From positions 1 through 59,101 of the forward strand of contig JACONH010000008.1 in NCBI GenBank assembly GCA_014323835.1: DNA of 59,101 bases. Direction: 5' to 3'. How positions within the stretch are numbered: position 1 is the stretch's first letter; each line of letters starts with the position of its first letter. This DNA comes from Alphaproteobacteria bacterium GM202ARS2. Lineage in GTDB: Bacteria; Pseudomonadota; Alphaproteobacteria; GM7ARS4. Both the position numbers and the translations under genes were made by a program. Positions 16,938 through 25,901 of the stretch are shown in pieces. The notes below the pieces were generated by a model. It was not told the DNA's origin, ran no database searches, and was given only the letters and a program-made list of their open reading frames with translations.

Positions 16938-17623
16938 GGCACCCGTCTTTGCCGATAGGTTCTCAAGGGGCACGATTTGCCGTTAACACAATTTATTGTG
17001 TGGGGCAGAACTACCGCCGTCATGCGAGGGAGTTGGGCTTTGCCGAGTCAGCACCGCCGGTCTTTTTTATGAAAGACGTCCACGGCTTGGTGACCGATGG
17101 TGCGTCTATTGCCTATCCGCCGTCAACGGCGCGGTTGCACTACGAGGTCGAGTGGGTTGTTGCCTTAGGTGCGGGGGGCATGCACATGTCGGTGCAACAG
17201 GCAGCTTCCTGTATCGCTGGTTTTGCTGTTGGCATCGATTTGACTCGTAGAGATTTACAAGATGAGGCACGCAAAAAAGGGATGCCGTGGGATATGGCAA
17301 AAAATTTTGCCGGCTGTTGTCCATGCTCGGCATTGATTGACAAAGAGGCTCTGCGCGGGAGCGAAAACGAGCAAGACATTGCTTTGACAGTGGATGGACA
17401 GCTGCGACAACGTGCTTCGGTGGGACAACGGGTCTGGGATTCCTGTCAGATTATTTCGGCGTTGTCGGCTTTGGTGCCGTTGCAGGCGGGGACGCTGATT
17501 TATACGGGCACGCCCGAAGGTGTCGGTGCAGTGGAGGTGGGCTCGACTCTACGAGCATTTTGTCCGTCACATGAATCGGCGGATAAGGCTTTGGATGTAA
17601 CTGTGCGGGTGGTTGCCCCTTAA
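16934..17623 (+). CDS. Fumarylacetoacetate hydrolase-family protein
   Basis: A 229-residue enzyme of the FAH fold, which hydrolyses or decarboxylates diketo acids with a divalent metal. IYCVGQNYRRHARELG (about residue 20) is the usual start; the metal-binding EVEWVVALG (about 73) and GFAVGIDLTRRDLQ (about 95) follow, and YTGTPEGVGAVEVG (about 190) closes the active site. Its length fits the small YcgM / acylpyruvase subgroup; substrate uncertain. Overlaps lolA by four bases. Its 3' end overlaps tgt on the other strand by four bases. Confidence 0.85.
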   Translation: MRHPSLPIGSQGARFAVNTIYCVGQNYRRHARELGFAESAPPVFFMKDVHGLVTDGASIAYPPSTARLHYEVEWVVALGAGGMHMSVQQAASCIAGFAVGIDLTRRDLQDEARKKGMPWDMAKNFAGCCPCSALIDKEALRGSENEQDIALTVDGQLRQRASVGQRVWDSCQIISALSALVPLQAGTLIYTGTPEGVGAVEVGSTLRAFCPSHESADKALDVTVRVVAP

Positions 17624-18735
17624 GATAAGGTTTTCATCTGGTTTTCGATGGCGTGGGCAGTCTCGGTTACGTTGCCGTCACAAATAGCTTGGCGTAAGCG
17701 AGCCATGAGTTGTTGATAGAAGACAACGTTATGGAGTGTGAGCAACGTAGCGGCGAGCATTTCTTTGCTTTTGAAGAGGTGGTGCAGGTAGCTGCGGTGG
17801 TGGTCTCGACATGTTGGACAGGGGCAGGTAGCATCGAGGGGCTGGAAGTCTTGGGCGTATTGCTTATTCATCAGGTTCATTTCGCCTGTCCACGTAAAGG
17901 CTTTTGCGGTGCGTCCGCAACGGGTGGGTAGGACGCAATCCATCATGTCGATTCCTTGTGCAACCGCAGAGACAATATCGAGGGGTCTGCCGACTCCCAT
18001 GAGGTAGCGCGGCTTGTTGCTTGGTAACAAAGGCACAGTGGCTGTGAGCACGTGTTCTCGTGTGGCTTTGTCTTCGCCAACGGACAAGCCGCCGATGGCG
18101 TAGCCATCGAGGTCGAGCTGGACGAGGTTGCGGGCACACAGAGCCCTTTGCTCGAGGTCGAGGGCACCTTGCACGATAGCGAACAACCCGTAGCCGTCCC
18201 GTTTTTTGAAGGCTTTTTGGCTTTGTTCTGCCCATCGGCATGTGCGGTTGACGCTTTCTTGCACGGTCTCGACGGGGGCGTCCCAGTTGACGCATTGATC
18301 TAAGGGCATGGTTATGGTGCTGTTTAAGTCATACTGTGCGTCGATGACGTTGCGTGGCGATAGCGTGTGGGCAGAGCCGTCTAGGTGCGAGCGGAACGTG
18401 ACGCCGTCATCGTTGATTTTGGCGAGCTGTGCGAGAGACCAGACTTGAAATCCGCCTGAGTCGGTTAGGATGGGTTTCTGCCAGTTCATAAAATTGTGTA
18501 AGCCGCCGCTTTGTCGTATGGTGTCGATACCGGGGCGGAGCATCAAATGATAGGTGTTGGCAAGAATCATCTGTGTGCCGCTCTCGAGGATGTCTCGGTG
18601 GCGCAAACCTTTGACGGAGCCGAGTGTGGCGACAGGCATGAAGCAGGGCGTGTCGATGGTGCCGTGTGCCGTGTGGAGGCGACCGCAGCGGGCGAGACCA
18701 TCTTGTGCTTGGAGCGTATAAAAGGAGGCCGTCAT
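17620..18735 (-). CDS. tgt: tRNA-guanine transglycosylase
   Basis: A 371-residue enzyme that swaps G34 of GUN-anticodon tRNAs for preQ1, the first tRNA step of queuosine synthesis. Motifs: DSGGFQVWSLA (substrate Asp, about residue 96), GGLSVGE, MGVGRPLDIVSAVAQGIDMMDCV and the zinc site CPCPTC with a downstream His. Usual bacterial proteins have MFSLA or VFSLG at the first site; here it is VWSLA. ATG 18735 is chosen because it overlaps the queA stop as ATGA; a TTG lies six codons upstream. The substrate tRNAs include the tRNA-Asn gene found at 55108. Confidence 0.95.
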   Translation of the reverse strand: MTASFYTLQAQDGLARCGRLHTAHGTIDTPCFMPVATLGSVKGLRHRDILESGTQMILANTYHLMLRPGIDTIRQSGGLHNFMNWQKPILTDSGGFQVWSLAQLAKINDDGVTFRSHLDGSAHTLSPRNVIDAQYDLNSTITMPLDQCVNWDAPVETVQESVNRTCRWAEQSQKAFKKRDGYGLFAIVQGALDLEQRALCARNLVQLDLDGYAIGGLSVGEDKATREHVLTATVPLLPSNKPRYLMGVGRPLDIVSAVAQGIDMMDCVLPTRCGRTAKAFTWTGEMNLMNKQYAQDFQPLDATCPCPTCRDHHRSYLHHLFKSKEMLAATLLTLHNVVFYQQLMARLRQAICDGNVTETAHAIENQMKTLS

Positions 18736-19832
18736 TGCCGAGACAGCAGACAAGCGTCGCCGTAAGAGTAAAAGCGATGTCCGCTCACCCGTGCCTTATC
18801 GTAAAGGGTGCGGATTGTGGGGGTGCCGCTGAAGGCACGCACAAGCATGATAAGCGATGAGCCGGGCAGATGAAAGTTGGTGAGCAGCTTATTGGCACAG
18901 CGAAAGCGGTAGCCGGGCTTGATAAAGAGCGTGGTTTGTCCTTGTTGCGGAGACACCCATCCCTGAGATGAGCAGCATGTTTCCAGAGTCCGTAGAGTCG
19001 TGGTGCCGACAGCAATGATGTTGCCGCCGAGAGAGCGGGTGCGGTTAATCATACGGCAACTTGATGCGCTGAGGGCAAACGATTCGGACGGCAGATGCTG
19101 TTGTCCCGCCCGTAACGGCAGAAAAGTCGCGTGTCCCGTATGCAGAGTCAGAGATGTGACCCGCACGTGCTTGCGGTAAAGGGCGGACATCAGCTTCGGC
19201 GTAAAGTGCAAGCCAGCCGTGGGGGCAGCAACAGCCCCTTCTTGGGTGGCAAATAGGGTTTGGTAGTCATGCTCGTCTTTGTCATCGAGGGCACGCTGTT
19301 TGTGAATGTAGGGGGGTAGGGGGAGCGCGCCTGCGCGTTGACAATAACGCAAAAGCTGCTCGTTGGTGCAGGAAAAAACAAGCACAGATGTCCCGTCATG
19401 CTGGTGGCTTTCTACGTAAGCAGCGGTGGGGGAATCGGTGAGGGTAGCGGTGGTAGAAAAGTCGAGACGCTGTCGGACGGCGATGCGTTTGCGTCCTTTC
19501 AGCAGGACGCTCCAACGGCACTGTTGGTCGTGGGAGGGGTTGATTATCGGTAGGGGCTGACAGAGCAGACACTCTATGGCTTTTGTTGTGCCGTGGGGTG
19601 TGGCTGAGAGGCGGGCTTTGATGACTCGTGTGTTGTTGACAACGAGCAAGTCGCCGGGGCTGAGCAGAGAGGGCAAGTCTCGGATACGATGATGCAGTAG
19701 GCGGATAGGTGCGCGCGGTGGTGGGGGGCTGGCAACGAGCAGACGGGCGCCGTCTCTTGGCAGACGCGGACGCAGAGCAATCTGGCTCTCTTTGAGGGCA
19801 TAGCGGAATCCAGACGTGTGTTGACTTGACAT
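18732..19832 (-). CDS. queA: S-adenosylmethionine:tRNA ribosyltransferase-isomerase
   Basis: A 366-residue enzyme that transfers and rearranges the ribosyl group of SAM onto preQ1-tRNA to give epoxyqueuosine. LLVVNNTRVIKARL (about residue 60), VAAPTAGLHFT (about 205) and KLLTNFHLPGSSLIMLVRAFSG near the C-terminus are the conserved blocks. ATG 19832 is preceded by an in-frame GTG; the ATG is preferred. Forms a two-gene queuosine operon with tgt through an ATGA overlap. The gene diverges from the AsmA-like gene, 56 bases away. Confidence 0.95.
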   Translation of the reverse strand: MSSQHTSGFRYALKESQIALRPRLPRDGARLLVASPPPPRAPIRLLHHRIRDLPSLLSPGDLLVVNNTRVIKARLSATPHGTTKAIECLLCQPLPIINPSHDQQCRWSVLLKGRKRIAVRQRLDFSTTATLTDSPTAAYVESHQHDGTSVLVFSCTNEQLLRYCQRAGALPLPPYIHKQRALDDKDEHDYQTLFATQEGAVAAPTAGLHFTPKLMSALYRKHVRVTSLTLHTGHATFLPLRAGQQHLPSESFALSASSCRMINRTRSLGGNIIAVGTTTLRTLETCCSSQGWVSPQQGQTTLFIKPGYRFRCANKLLTNFHLPGSSLIMLVRAFSGTPTIRTLYDKARVSGHRFYSYGDACLLSRQ

Positions 19833-19888
19833 CACAACAAAGAATCGTCAAGGTGACGGCTCGGGTGGACCCTATCAAGAGTTTCTTC

Positions 19889-21496
19889 ATGGAAAAGCAA
19901 AAGTCGTTCGGAGGCATGCTGTGGCATGCTCTCGAATCTGTTTTGAATGTCCTTGTGCGTTTGTGTGCCTGGCTGGTGTCGACGTTGGTGCAGGTGGTCG
20001 GAGGTTATCCGCGTCTTGTGTTGGTGCCGCCAGCTCTTGTTGTGGGGTTGGCGTTTTTGGCGCCGATGGTCGTGCAAGCCAACTGGTGGAAAGATGATAT
20101 TATCCGAATTGGACAGCAAGAACTTGGACGTGCTCTTGCGGTGCGGCGCATCGATTGGCGGTTGTTGCCTCGCCCGAAAATCATCTTGCGAGATGTCGAA
20201 CTCGGCAATAGAAAAGGCGGCAGCTTCAACAAAATGGCTTATATCAAAAAACTCGATATCAGCCTGAAATGGAACGCTCTGTGGCAGGGCGAACTGGCTG
20301 TGCAGGAGGTTCACGTCAATAGGGGAATCTTTTATCTGGAGACGCTGAAACATGGCATCTATAACTGGGAATTTTCGGCTTTACGTGCGGACGACAAAAA
20401 AGTCGCCCAAGATTTTGCTCCCCCCGCCCCCAATAATGACGCGCCCCGTGCAACATCTGTGCCGTTTCATTATTTGCACGTGACGGACTCGGTGGTGGCG
20501 TGGCTGCGACAGGGAGAGCCATGCTATCAAGGCATGGCAACACACCTGCGTAAGGCTGCCTCGAGGATTCGTCAACGTGAAAGGCTGAAGGAGGACGTGT
20601 GCGCGCATCTGCTGTCAAAAGTGGACGATATGAATGTGTTCATTGATATTGTTCCTGTCGAGAACATGCCGTTGGAGCGGGATGGTATCGATGTGTCGTG
20701 GTTGTATCATAATGTATTGCAGGTACAAGGGCGTGTGTCGAGTCTGTTGTGGCAGGGGTGGCGTTTCGAGGATGGCGATATCGATTTGGCTCTCGAAGAT
20801 GGCACGATGCACCTCGAGCATTTTGAAGGTCGCCTCAATGGTGGCTCTGTTGTGTCATCGGCTTTCTTGCAGCATGGTTATGACGATGATGGTCTTGCGT
20901 ACTGGTGGGATATGGATTGGCAGAATGTTGCGTTTCCTTCGGGTGCGTGGCTTGGTGATTCCAGTCATTATATTATCAAGGGGCGTTCTGATATGGCGTT
21001 TCGCATCGAGGGCGAGGCAGCGCGCCGTCTCTGGCGTCTCGTGTTGGCGTCATTGAATGGCTCGATTGACGTTACTGTGCGTGATGCTTATGTCAGCGGC
21101 GTTTATGCAACAGCCATCCGCAAGTTGCTGTTGGCAAAAAACAGCACAGGTTTCATTGGCGCCTTAGCAGAGACTCTTTTTGGCGAGTCGTTGGTGCAGC
21201 TGTCGCTGGCGCAAGCAAACATCACGTTGAAGGATGGGCGTGTGCATAGTGAGAACATTATCTTGCATGTGGATGATGGCGATGTGGCATCGCAGAGTGC
21301 TGGTGGCGATGACCGCACGCATTTGAGTGGTTGGCTCGATGCGCACCTCCCTGAAGACAGCATCGAGGCGCGCTTGACTGTCCGCACGCCCGAGGGTGGT
21401 CTCTTCGAAGACGTTGGATTGGAAATGAGCGGTGCTCTGCGGGATCCAGATTTCGTGCTACGTGGTATCGGCGAAGGCGACTTATTGGGCTTTTAG
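19889..21496 (+). CDS. AsmA-like membrane-anchored protein
   Basis: A 535-residue protein with one N-terminal membrane segment (about residues 40-65), a periplasmic region beginning IRIGQQELGRALAVRRIDW and IILRDVELGN, then beta-rich sequence with the C-terminal pattern seen in AsmA / DUF748 proteins (VQLSLAQANITLKDGRV, then LTVRTPEG and ALRDPDFVL). AsmA-family members are linked to lipid transport and outer-membrane assembly. An earlier TTG-initiated frame (19826) overlaps the divergent queA start and is less likely. The 3' end overlaps gatB on the opposite strand by 15 bases. Confidence 0.7.
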   Translation: MEKQKSFGGMLWHALESVLNVLVRLCAWLVSTLVQVVGGYPRLVLVPPALVVGLAFLAPMVVQANWWKDDIIRIGQQELGRALAVRRIDWRLLPRPKIILRDVELGNRKGGSFNKMAYIKKLDISLKWNALWQGELAVQEVHVNRGIFYLETLKHGIYNWEFSALRADDKKVAQDFAPPAPNNDAPRATSVPFHYLHVTDSVVAWLRQGEPCYQGMATHLRKAASRIRQRERLKEDVCAHLLSKVDDMNVFIDIVPVENMPLERDGIDVSWLYHNVLQVQGRVSSLLWQGWRFEDGDIDLALEDGTMHLEHFEGRLNGGSVVSSAFLQHGYDDDGLAYWWDMDWQNVAFPSGAWLGDSSHYIIKGRSDMAFRIEGEAARRLWRLVLASLNGSIDVTVRDAYVSGVYATAIRKLLLAKNSTGFIGALAETLFGESLVQLSLAQANITLKDGRVHSENIILHVDDGDVASQSAGGDDRTHLSGWLDAHLPEDSIEARLTVRTPEGGLFEDVGLEMSGALRDPDFVLRGIGEGDLLGF

Positions 21497-22954
21497 CTTG
21501 TCTTTCAGGAGGGCATTCGCGGTTTGTGGGTTGGCTTTCCCTTGTGTTGCCCGCATAGTTTCGCCAACAAAAAAGCCAAACAGCTGCTCTTTGCCGTTGT
21601 GATAGGCGGCAACTTTGTCTTGATGCTGAGCGAGAATAGTATCGATGATTTTGCCTAGGGTGTCGCTGTCGCTGATTTGTGCGAGGTTCTTGCGTTGGAC
21701 GATGGTTGGGGCGTCCTCGCCGCTTTCTGCCATGTCGTTGAGGACATCTTTGGCGATGCGTTCTGAGAGCGTGCCGTTATCGACTAAATCGATGAGTTTG
21801 CCCAGTGCCGACGGTTGAATGGGCGAAGAGTCTATATCAGTGTTGTCTTTGTTGAGAAGTCCTTTGAGGGCACCGAGAATCCAGCGGGCAACGGTGGGGG
21901 CATCGCGGTTGTCTAGGGCGTTTTCGAAGTAGTCGGCGGTGCTTTTGTCGCTGGTTAGAAGAGCCGCGTCTGCGGGTTTTAATTTGTAGGAGTCGATGAA
22001 ACGCTGATAGCGTTGTTGGGGTAGTTCAGGCATCTGTTCTTTCAGGGCATCGATGTGGGTTTGTTCGAGCACCAGCGGCGGCAGGTCGGGGTCGGGAAAG
22101 TAGCGATAGTCGTGGGCTTCTTCTTTGCTCCGCATGGCGTGGGTGCGCCCTTGTTGCGTGTCAAAGAGGCGGGTTTGCTGAATGATGGTCTCGCCGTTTT
22201 CGATGCAGTCAATCTGGCGTTGCGCTTCGTAGTCGATGGCTTGTTGGATAAAACGCATGGAGTTAAGGTTTTTCAGCTCACAGCGTGTACCGAGGGGCGC
22301 GCCGCTACGGCGCACCGATACGTTAACATCGGCACGGAGGTTGCCGGCTTCCATGTTGCCGTCACAGCTGCCGAGATAACGCAAAAGATTACGTAGGGTG
22401 CGCATAAGATTGACCGCTTGCTGTGAGGATGTAAGGTCGGGCTCGAAGACAATCTCCATGAGGGCAACGCCGCTACGGTTGAGGTCAATGGCGGTCGCGT
22501 CAGGCATGAGGTCGTGGACGCTCTTGCCGGCATCTTGTTCCATGTGCAGGCGAGTGACACGGACGTTTTTGTCGTTGCCGTTCTCGTCTTGGATGGCAAC
22601 AAAGCCACCAAGGGAAATGGGGTGGTGGTATTGCGAGATTTGATAGCCTTGCGGTAGGTCGGGATAAAAGTAGTGCTTTCGGTCGAAACGAGAATAGAGC
22701 TGGATGTTGCCATTGAGCCCTAAGGCAGTGATAATGGCTTGATTGATGCAGGCTTGGTTGGGGCGGGGGAGCACGCCGGGTAGGGCAGCATCGATGAAAC
22801 TGACTTGGGTGTTGGCTTCGGCGTAGGGCGTGGTGGCAGCACGAGAAAATAACTTGCTGTTACTGGCAATCTGGGCATGAACTTCGAGACCAATGATGAC
22901 GTCCCAGCCTGGAGGAATGGCAGAAGAGGAGGGGGTAGGGTTAGGTGTGGGCAT
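21482..22954 (-). CDS. gatB: Aspartyl/glutamyl-tRNA amidotransferase subunit B
   Basis: A 490-residue subunit of GatCAB, which converts misacylated Glu-tRNA(Gln) and Asp-tRNA(Asn) to the correct amides. WDVIIGLEVHAQI at the N-terminus, DKKHY-like FDRKHYFYPDLPQGYQISQY (about residue 85), EAGNLRADVNVSVR and the tail region with the YqeY-like helical domain identify it. gatA and gatC are not adjacent, which is unusual in the sense that the three often cluster. The N-terminal 14 residues are Pro- and Ser-rich, in line with the AC-rich coding strand. Confidence 0.96.
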   Translation of the reverse strand: MPTPNPTPSSSAIPPGWDVIIGLEVHAQIASNSKLFSRAATTPYAEANTQVSFIDAALPGVLPRPNQACINQAIITALGLNGNIQLYSRFDRKHYFYPDLPQGYQISQYHHPISLGGFVAIQDENGNDKNVRVTRLHMEQDAGKSVHDLMPDATAIDLNRSGVALMEIVFEPDLTSSQQAVNLMRTLRNLLRYLGSCDGNMEAGNLRADVNVSVRRSGAPLGTRCELKNLNSMRFIQQAIDYEAQRQIDCIENGETIIQQTRLFDTQQGRTHAMRSKEEAHDYRYFPDPDLPPLVLEQTHIDALKEQMPELPQQRYQRFIDSYKLKPADAALLTSDKSTADYFENALDNRDAPTVARWILGALKGLLNKDNTDIDSSPIQPSALGKLIDLVDNGTLSERIAKDVLNDMAESGEDAPTIVQRKNLAQISDSDTLGKIIDTILAQHQDKVAAYHNGKEQLFGFFVGETMRATQGKANPQTANALLKDKLKAQ

Positions 22955-23008
22955 GGCAATTGTCTTGTGGTGTGGGTGAGAGATGTTCGTTCCTACGGGT
23001 AGGTCATG

Positions 23009-23082
23009 TCGGAGTGAGAGGATTCGAACCTCCGGCCCCTACGTCCCGAACGTAGTGCTCTACCAGGCTGAGCTACACTCCG
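23009..23082 (-). tRNA. tRNA-Pro (anticodon CGG)
   Basis: A full cloverleaf on the minus strand. The acceptor stem CGGAGTG pairs perfectly with CACTCCG, the anticodon loop is TTCGGGA and the T arm contains GGTTCGAATCC. The discriminator base is A. CCA is not encoded in the DNA. Confidence 0.93.
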
Positions 23083-23116
23083 TATGTGTGTGTTATAGGT
23101 GAGAGGCTCATCAGAC

Positions 23117-23872
23117 TCAAGCATCGTGGGTTAACGCATACAAGGCGATACCGCAGGCAACCGACACATTCAGTGACGCGCCGACGGCATGGGGAATAGC
23201 CAGGAGCGTATCGCATTGTTTGGCGGTCAAGTGGCGCAAGCCCCGTCCTTCCTGTCCCAGCACCAGCACGCATTTGTCTTGGGGCTTTCGTTGCCACTGG
23301 CTCAGTGGTGTCTTGCCATCAGCGGACAAGCCCAAACAAAAAAAGCCATTCTTCTTCAGTGTGCGCAGAGTCTGATTGACGTTGATGATGGTATAGAGCG
23401 GGACGTTATCGATACCGCCGCTGGCGGTTTTTGCCATCGCGGCGCTTTCTTTGGGGCTATGGCGGCGGGTCATAAAAACGCCTTCGACACCGAATAACCA
23501 ACAGGAGCGGATAATGGCACCGACATTGTGCGGGTCTTGCAGTTGGTCGAGCATAACCAGCAAATGGCTGGTGCGACAAGCCTGTTGCCACGACGGTTGC
23601 GTGAGCGGGGCAACCTCCAGCGCAACGTTCTGGTGACTCACATCAGAGCCAAGTAACGACTCGAAGGTATCAGGGGCTACACGAGAAATCTTCGGTGGGT
23701 TGTTGCGCTCTTCCGCAAGAGACACAACGCCCCGCATACTCTCGCCGCTATAAAAAAGGCGATAGCACCGACGGCGCGGGTTGGTTAAAGCTGCCCGCAC
23801 CGGGTGGACACCATACAGCCACAAAGTGGGCGTACGCATACGCTGGTCTCGTGTGTCAGGTTGGCGCGCCAT
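23117..23872 (-). CDS. TrmH/RlmB-type rRNA 2'-O-methyltransferase
   Basis: A 251-residue SPOUT methyltransferase of the RlmB group (23S rRNA Gm2251). A short N-terminal substrate-binding domain starts LWLYGVHPVRAAL, followed by the knot motifs LVMLDQLQDPHNVGAIIRSC (motif 1, about residue 130), LVLGQEGRGL (motif 2) and SLNVSVACGIALY (motif 3). A longer frame opens at 24001 but overlaps the divergent hpf start; ATG 23872 matches where homology begins. RlmB is the best match; other TrmH-like enzymes cannot be excluded. Confidence 0.88.
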   Translation of the reverse strand: MARQPDTRDQRMRTPTLWLYGVHPVRAALTNPRRRCYRLFYSGESMRGVVSLAEERNNPPKISRVAPDTFESLLGSDVSHQNVALEVAPLTQPSWQQACRTSHLLVMLDQLQDPHNVGAIIRSCWLFGVEGVFMTRRHSPKESAAMAKTASGGIDNVPLYTIINVNQTLRTLKKNGFFCLGLSADGKTPLSQWQRKPQDKCVLVLGQEGRGLRHLTAKQCDTLLAIPHAVGASLNVSVACGIALYALTHDA

Positions 23873-23974
23873 GATTTTTTCTTGCCACCATTGTTTCTTG
23901 TATGTGGGGAGGCTCTTGTTTATAACAGGGAGTCTGGGTATTCTACATGAAACGCGGGCACGGAGCGTAAAAAA

Positions 23975-24337
23975 GTGAAAATCACCATCACAGGCAAGCA
24001 AATGGATGTCGGTCAGGCTTTAAGTGATTATATGCACCAGCATATTGTGCACGTCACGACAAAGTATTTTGATTCGCCTCTAGAAGGCACGGCACATTTT
24101 TATCGTGAGGGACATCGTTTTGGCTGCGAGTTATCGGTGCATGTGGGGCATCATATTCATTGCGAGAGTCACGCTGAGTCGCACGAGCCGTATGATTGTG
24201 CCAACAAGGCTCTTCATCGTCTCGAGAAGCAGCTGCGCCGTGATAAGCGCAAAAGGCGTGACCACCACCGTAAGGAGCAAACCCGTTTTCGTTGGAGTCA
24301 GTTGCTGTCGCCTTGGCGGCGCACTGAAAGGAGATAA
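23975..24337 (+). CDS. hpf: Ribosome hibernation promoting factor, short form
   Basis: A 120-residue protein of the HPF/RaiA family, which binds the 30S decoding centre and silences ribosomes in slow growth. The N-terminus MKITITGKQMDVGQALSDYM matches, followed by beta strands and a basic, Arg/His-rich helix (residues 85-120). It starts with GTG. Long alphaproteobacterial HPFs carry a C-terminal dimerisation domain; this one ends early, so it is a short form. The hpf-ptsN pair is conserved, but the usual upstream rpoN is absent. Confidence 0.88.
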   Translation: MKITITGKQMDVGQALSDYMHQHIVHVTTKYFDSPLEGTAHFYREGHRFGCELSVHVGHHIHCESHAESHEPYDCANKALHRLEKQLRRDKRKRRDHHRKEQTRFRWSQLLSPWRRTERR

Positions 24338-24340
24338 ACC

Positions 24341-24784
24341 ATGGATATGCAAGAGCTGATGCAGCCGAAGAACGTATGCGCTCGCGTATCCGTTGCTAGT
24401 AAGAAACAGCTGCTGCAAGAAATTGCCAAGCACATGACGGCGGTGGTGGGGTGCCCCGAGCAACGTATTTTCGATATTCTTCTGGAAAGAGAACGCTTAG
24501 GGAGCACAGGCATGGGCAACGGCATCGCCATACCGCACGGCAAGTTGTCGGACATTAAGCGTATTCATGGCATGCTTCTTACAGTGCAAGGAGGCGTAGA
24601 CTTTGACGCGCCCGATGATAAGCCAGTGGATTTGATTTGTGCCTTGATAGCACCAGAAGATGCTGGTGGTGATCACTTACGTGCTTTGGCGATGGTGTCT
24701 CGTTTTTTGCGCGACCCTGAGAAGTGCGCGGCCATGAGGCGCGCCGAAGGCAACGAAGACTTGTGGCGTATCATCTGCGGTTGA
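24341..24784 (+). CDS. ptsN: PTS IIA-like nitrogen regulatory protein
   Basis: A 147-residue EIIA-Ntr protein, the last phosphate acceptor of the nitrogen-PTS regulatory chain. The active His lies in MGNGIAIPHGKL (about residue 65); the later VDLICALIAPEDAGGDHLRALA fits the family. It follows hpf by three bases. No sugar permease accompanies it, as expected for a regulatory PTS. It is one of the few recognised alphaproteobacterial regulators in this window. Confidence 0.92.
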   Translation: MDMQELMQPKNVCARVSVASKKQLLQEIAKHMTAVVGCPEQRIFDILLERERLGSTGMGNGIAIPHGKLSDIKRIHGMLLTVQGGVDFDAPDDKPVDLICALIAPEDAGGDHLRALAMVSRFLRDPEKCAAMRRAEGNEDLWRIICG

Positions 24785-24979
24785 GTCATCGGCACCGAGG
24801 GCATAGAAACGCTTAAAACGATGACGGCGTAAGAGGCGTAGAGCCATATCGAGACGCCACTCTATGCAGATGAGCTGAAGCCTGCAGCTGAGGATGGCGT
24901 ACCCTTCCTTACAAGAAAGGATGAAAGCAACGGGATAAGGCGGCGGGGTCGAAAAAGAAGGGTAAGCCATCTGTCGCAT
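24677..24979 (-). CDS. Possible DUF1150-like small protein
   Basis: A 100-residue minus-strand frame that lies directly downstream of hsp20, a position often held by DUF1150 genes in Alphaproteobacteria. A loose pattern is seen: VAFILSCKEGYAILSC, then a spaced R, A, L and H (MALRLLRRHRF), which can be laid over the DUF1150 pattern of AxAIHAADG, R, A and H. The agreement is weak, and the frame overlaps ptsN by 108 bases, so the C-terminal third is doubtful. The segment from 24785 to 25010 holds nothing else I can support. Confidence 0.25.
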   Translation of the reverse strand: MRQMAYPSFSTPPPYPVAFILSCKEGYAILSCRLQLICIEWRLDMALRLLRRHRFKRFYALGADDSTADDTPQVFVAFGAPHGRALLRVAQKTRHHRQST

Positions 24980-25014
24980 TATGGGTCGGTTGAAAGAAAG
25001 GCTGTTACGTGCGA

Positions 25015-25045
25015 TGCCCCCGTTGCCTTTGGAGCAACGGGGGCA
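25015..25045. terminator. Strong GC-rich hairpin after hsp20
   Basis: TGCCCCCGTTGC and GCAACGGGGGCA form a perfect 12-base stem around a 7-base loop. Neither strand has a T run after it, so it is not a classical intrinsic terminator. It lies 45 bases past the hsp20 stop and may protect or end that transcript. Confidence 0.5.
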
Positions 25046-25089
25046 CGTTGTTCAGCACACCTTAAGTGGCATGTTTGCTTGAAAAGGTT

Positions 25090-25578
25090 TCAAGCTTTCG
25101 CCTCTATGGTGCGCTGTTTTTTTGCCTTGAGCGCGGCGGGCGGCGCGCCTTCTTGGATGGCGACTGCCTGCGCCCGCTTTTCAAGGGGCGGGCGTTCCAC
25201 ATCGATGGACAACAAGCCATTTTCGATGTGCGCACCGTGCACAACCATGCCGTCCGCCAGCACAAAGACACGCTCGAACTGCCGCGTCGCTATGCCACGA
25301 TGGACAACGTTGTTGGTCCCTCCGTTGCCACTCACGTCATTGCCGCCGGTTTCGTGTTTGCCTTGGACGTGCAGCTTCTGGTCTTCATGCCAGATCTTCA
25401 AGTCCTTAGCGGCAAAGCCAGCCACCGCAAGCGTGATGCGGAAGCGCCCCGCTTCCGTTTGCTCGATGTTAAAGGGCGGATAGCCACTATCACGTTGCGG
25501 CAAATGCGCAAGTTCACCGAGAATACGCTCCATATGGTCAAAGCCAAGAAGCAACGGGCTGTCAAAAAAACGAGTCAT
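25090..25578 (-). CDS. Small heat-shock protein, Hsp20 family
   Basis: A 162-residue alpha-crystallin-type chaperone that holds unfolding proteins. Residues 35-125 form the crystallin domain (PPFNIEQTEAGRFRITLAVAGF, then ENGLLSIDVERP with the conserved G-L-L). The C-terminal tail is Lys- and Ala-rich. The typical I-X-I anchor in the tail is VAIQ here. A very strong ribosome site, GGAGGAGGTG, ends 6 bases before ATG 25578 and fixes the start; the frame is open 12 codons further. No ROSE or fourU thermometer was identified. Confidence 0.92.
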   Translation of the reverse strand: MTRFFDSPLLLGFDHMERILGELAHLPQRDSGYPPFNIEQTEAGRFRITLAVAGFAAKDLKIWHEDQKLHVQGKHETGGNDVSGNGGTNNVVHRGIATRQFERVFVLADGMVVHGAHIENGLLSIDVERPPLEKRAQAVAIQEGAPPAALKAKKQRTIEAKA

Positions 25579-25715
25579 GATACACCTCCTCCGTTGAGCG
25601 AGATAAAGCCCCACATTGGTGCTCGTTCAGCCACCAAAAGGGCAGGAAAAAGCGTAGCCCAAAAAGGCACCACGCCTAAACAACAGATAGGTCGCCCCAC
25701 CACCCACGTCAAGAG

Positions 25716-25901
25716 CTATTTTATCAGCTCGTCAGATAACTCATGAACATCTTCATCGATATCCGTGATAATCGCCTGCATCAGCGTTATTTTTTCATCG
25801 AGGTCTTCATAGATACTCTGCCGCTCAATCAAATTCCAGATGGTTAACGTCAACAGAATGGCAAGCAAGCCGAGGATAAGTTGTGCATAAATATCGTTCA
25901 T
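25716..25901 (-). CDS. Small single-pass membrane protein, unknown function
   Basis: A 61-residue protein: one membrane helix (LILGLLAILLTLTIWNLI, about residues 8-25) followed by an acidic helical tail (ERQSIYEDLDEKITLMQ, then DEDVHELSDEL), probably a coiled coil. I recognise no family. Its ATG overlaps the stop of the phosphatidyltransferase gene (ATGA), so it is co-translated with it and may be an accessory subunit. Confidence 0.65.
   Translation of the reverse strand: MNDIYAQLILGLLAILLTLTIWNLIERQSIYEDLDEKITLMQAIITDIDEDVHELSDELIK

Noticed and set aside
25066-25746. A 226-codon plus-strand frame over hsp20
   Set aside because: hsp20 on the minus strand has the crystallin domain and a perfect ribosome site, so the plus frame is a shadow.
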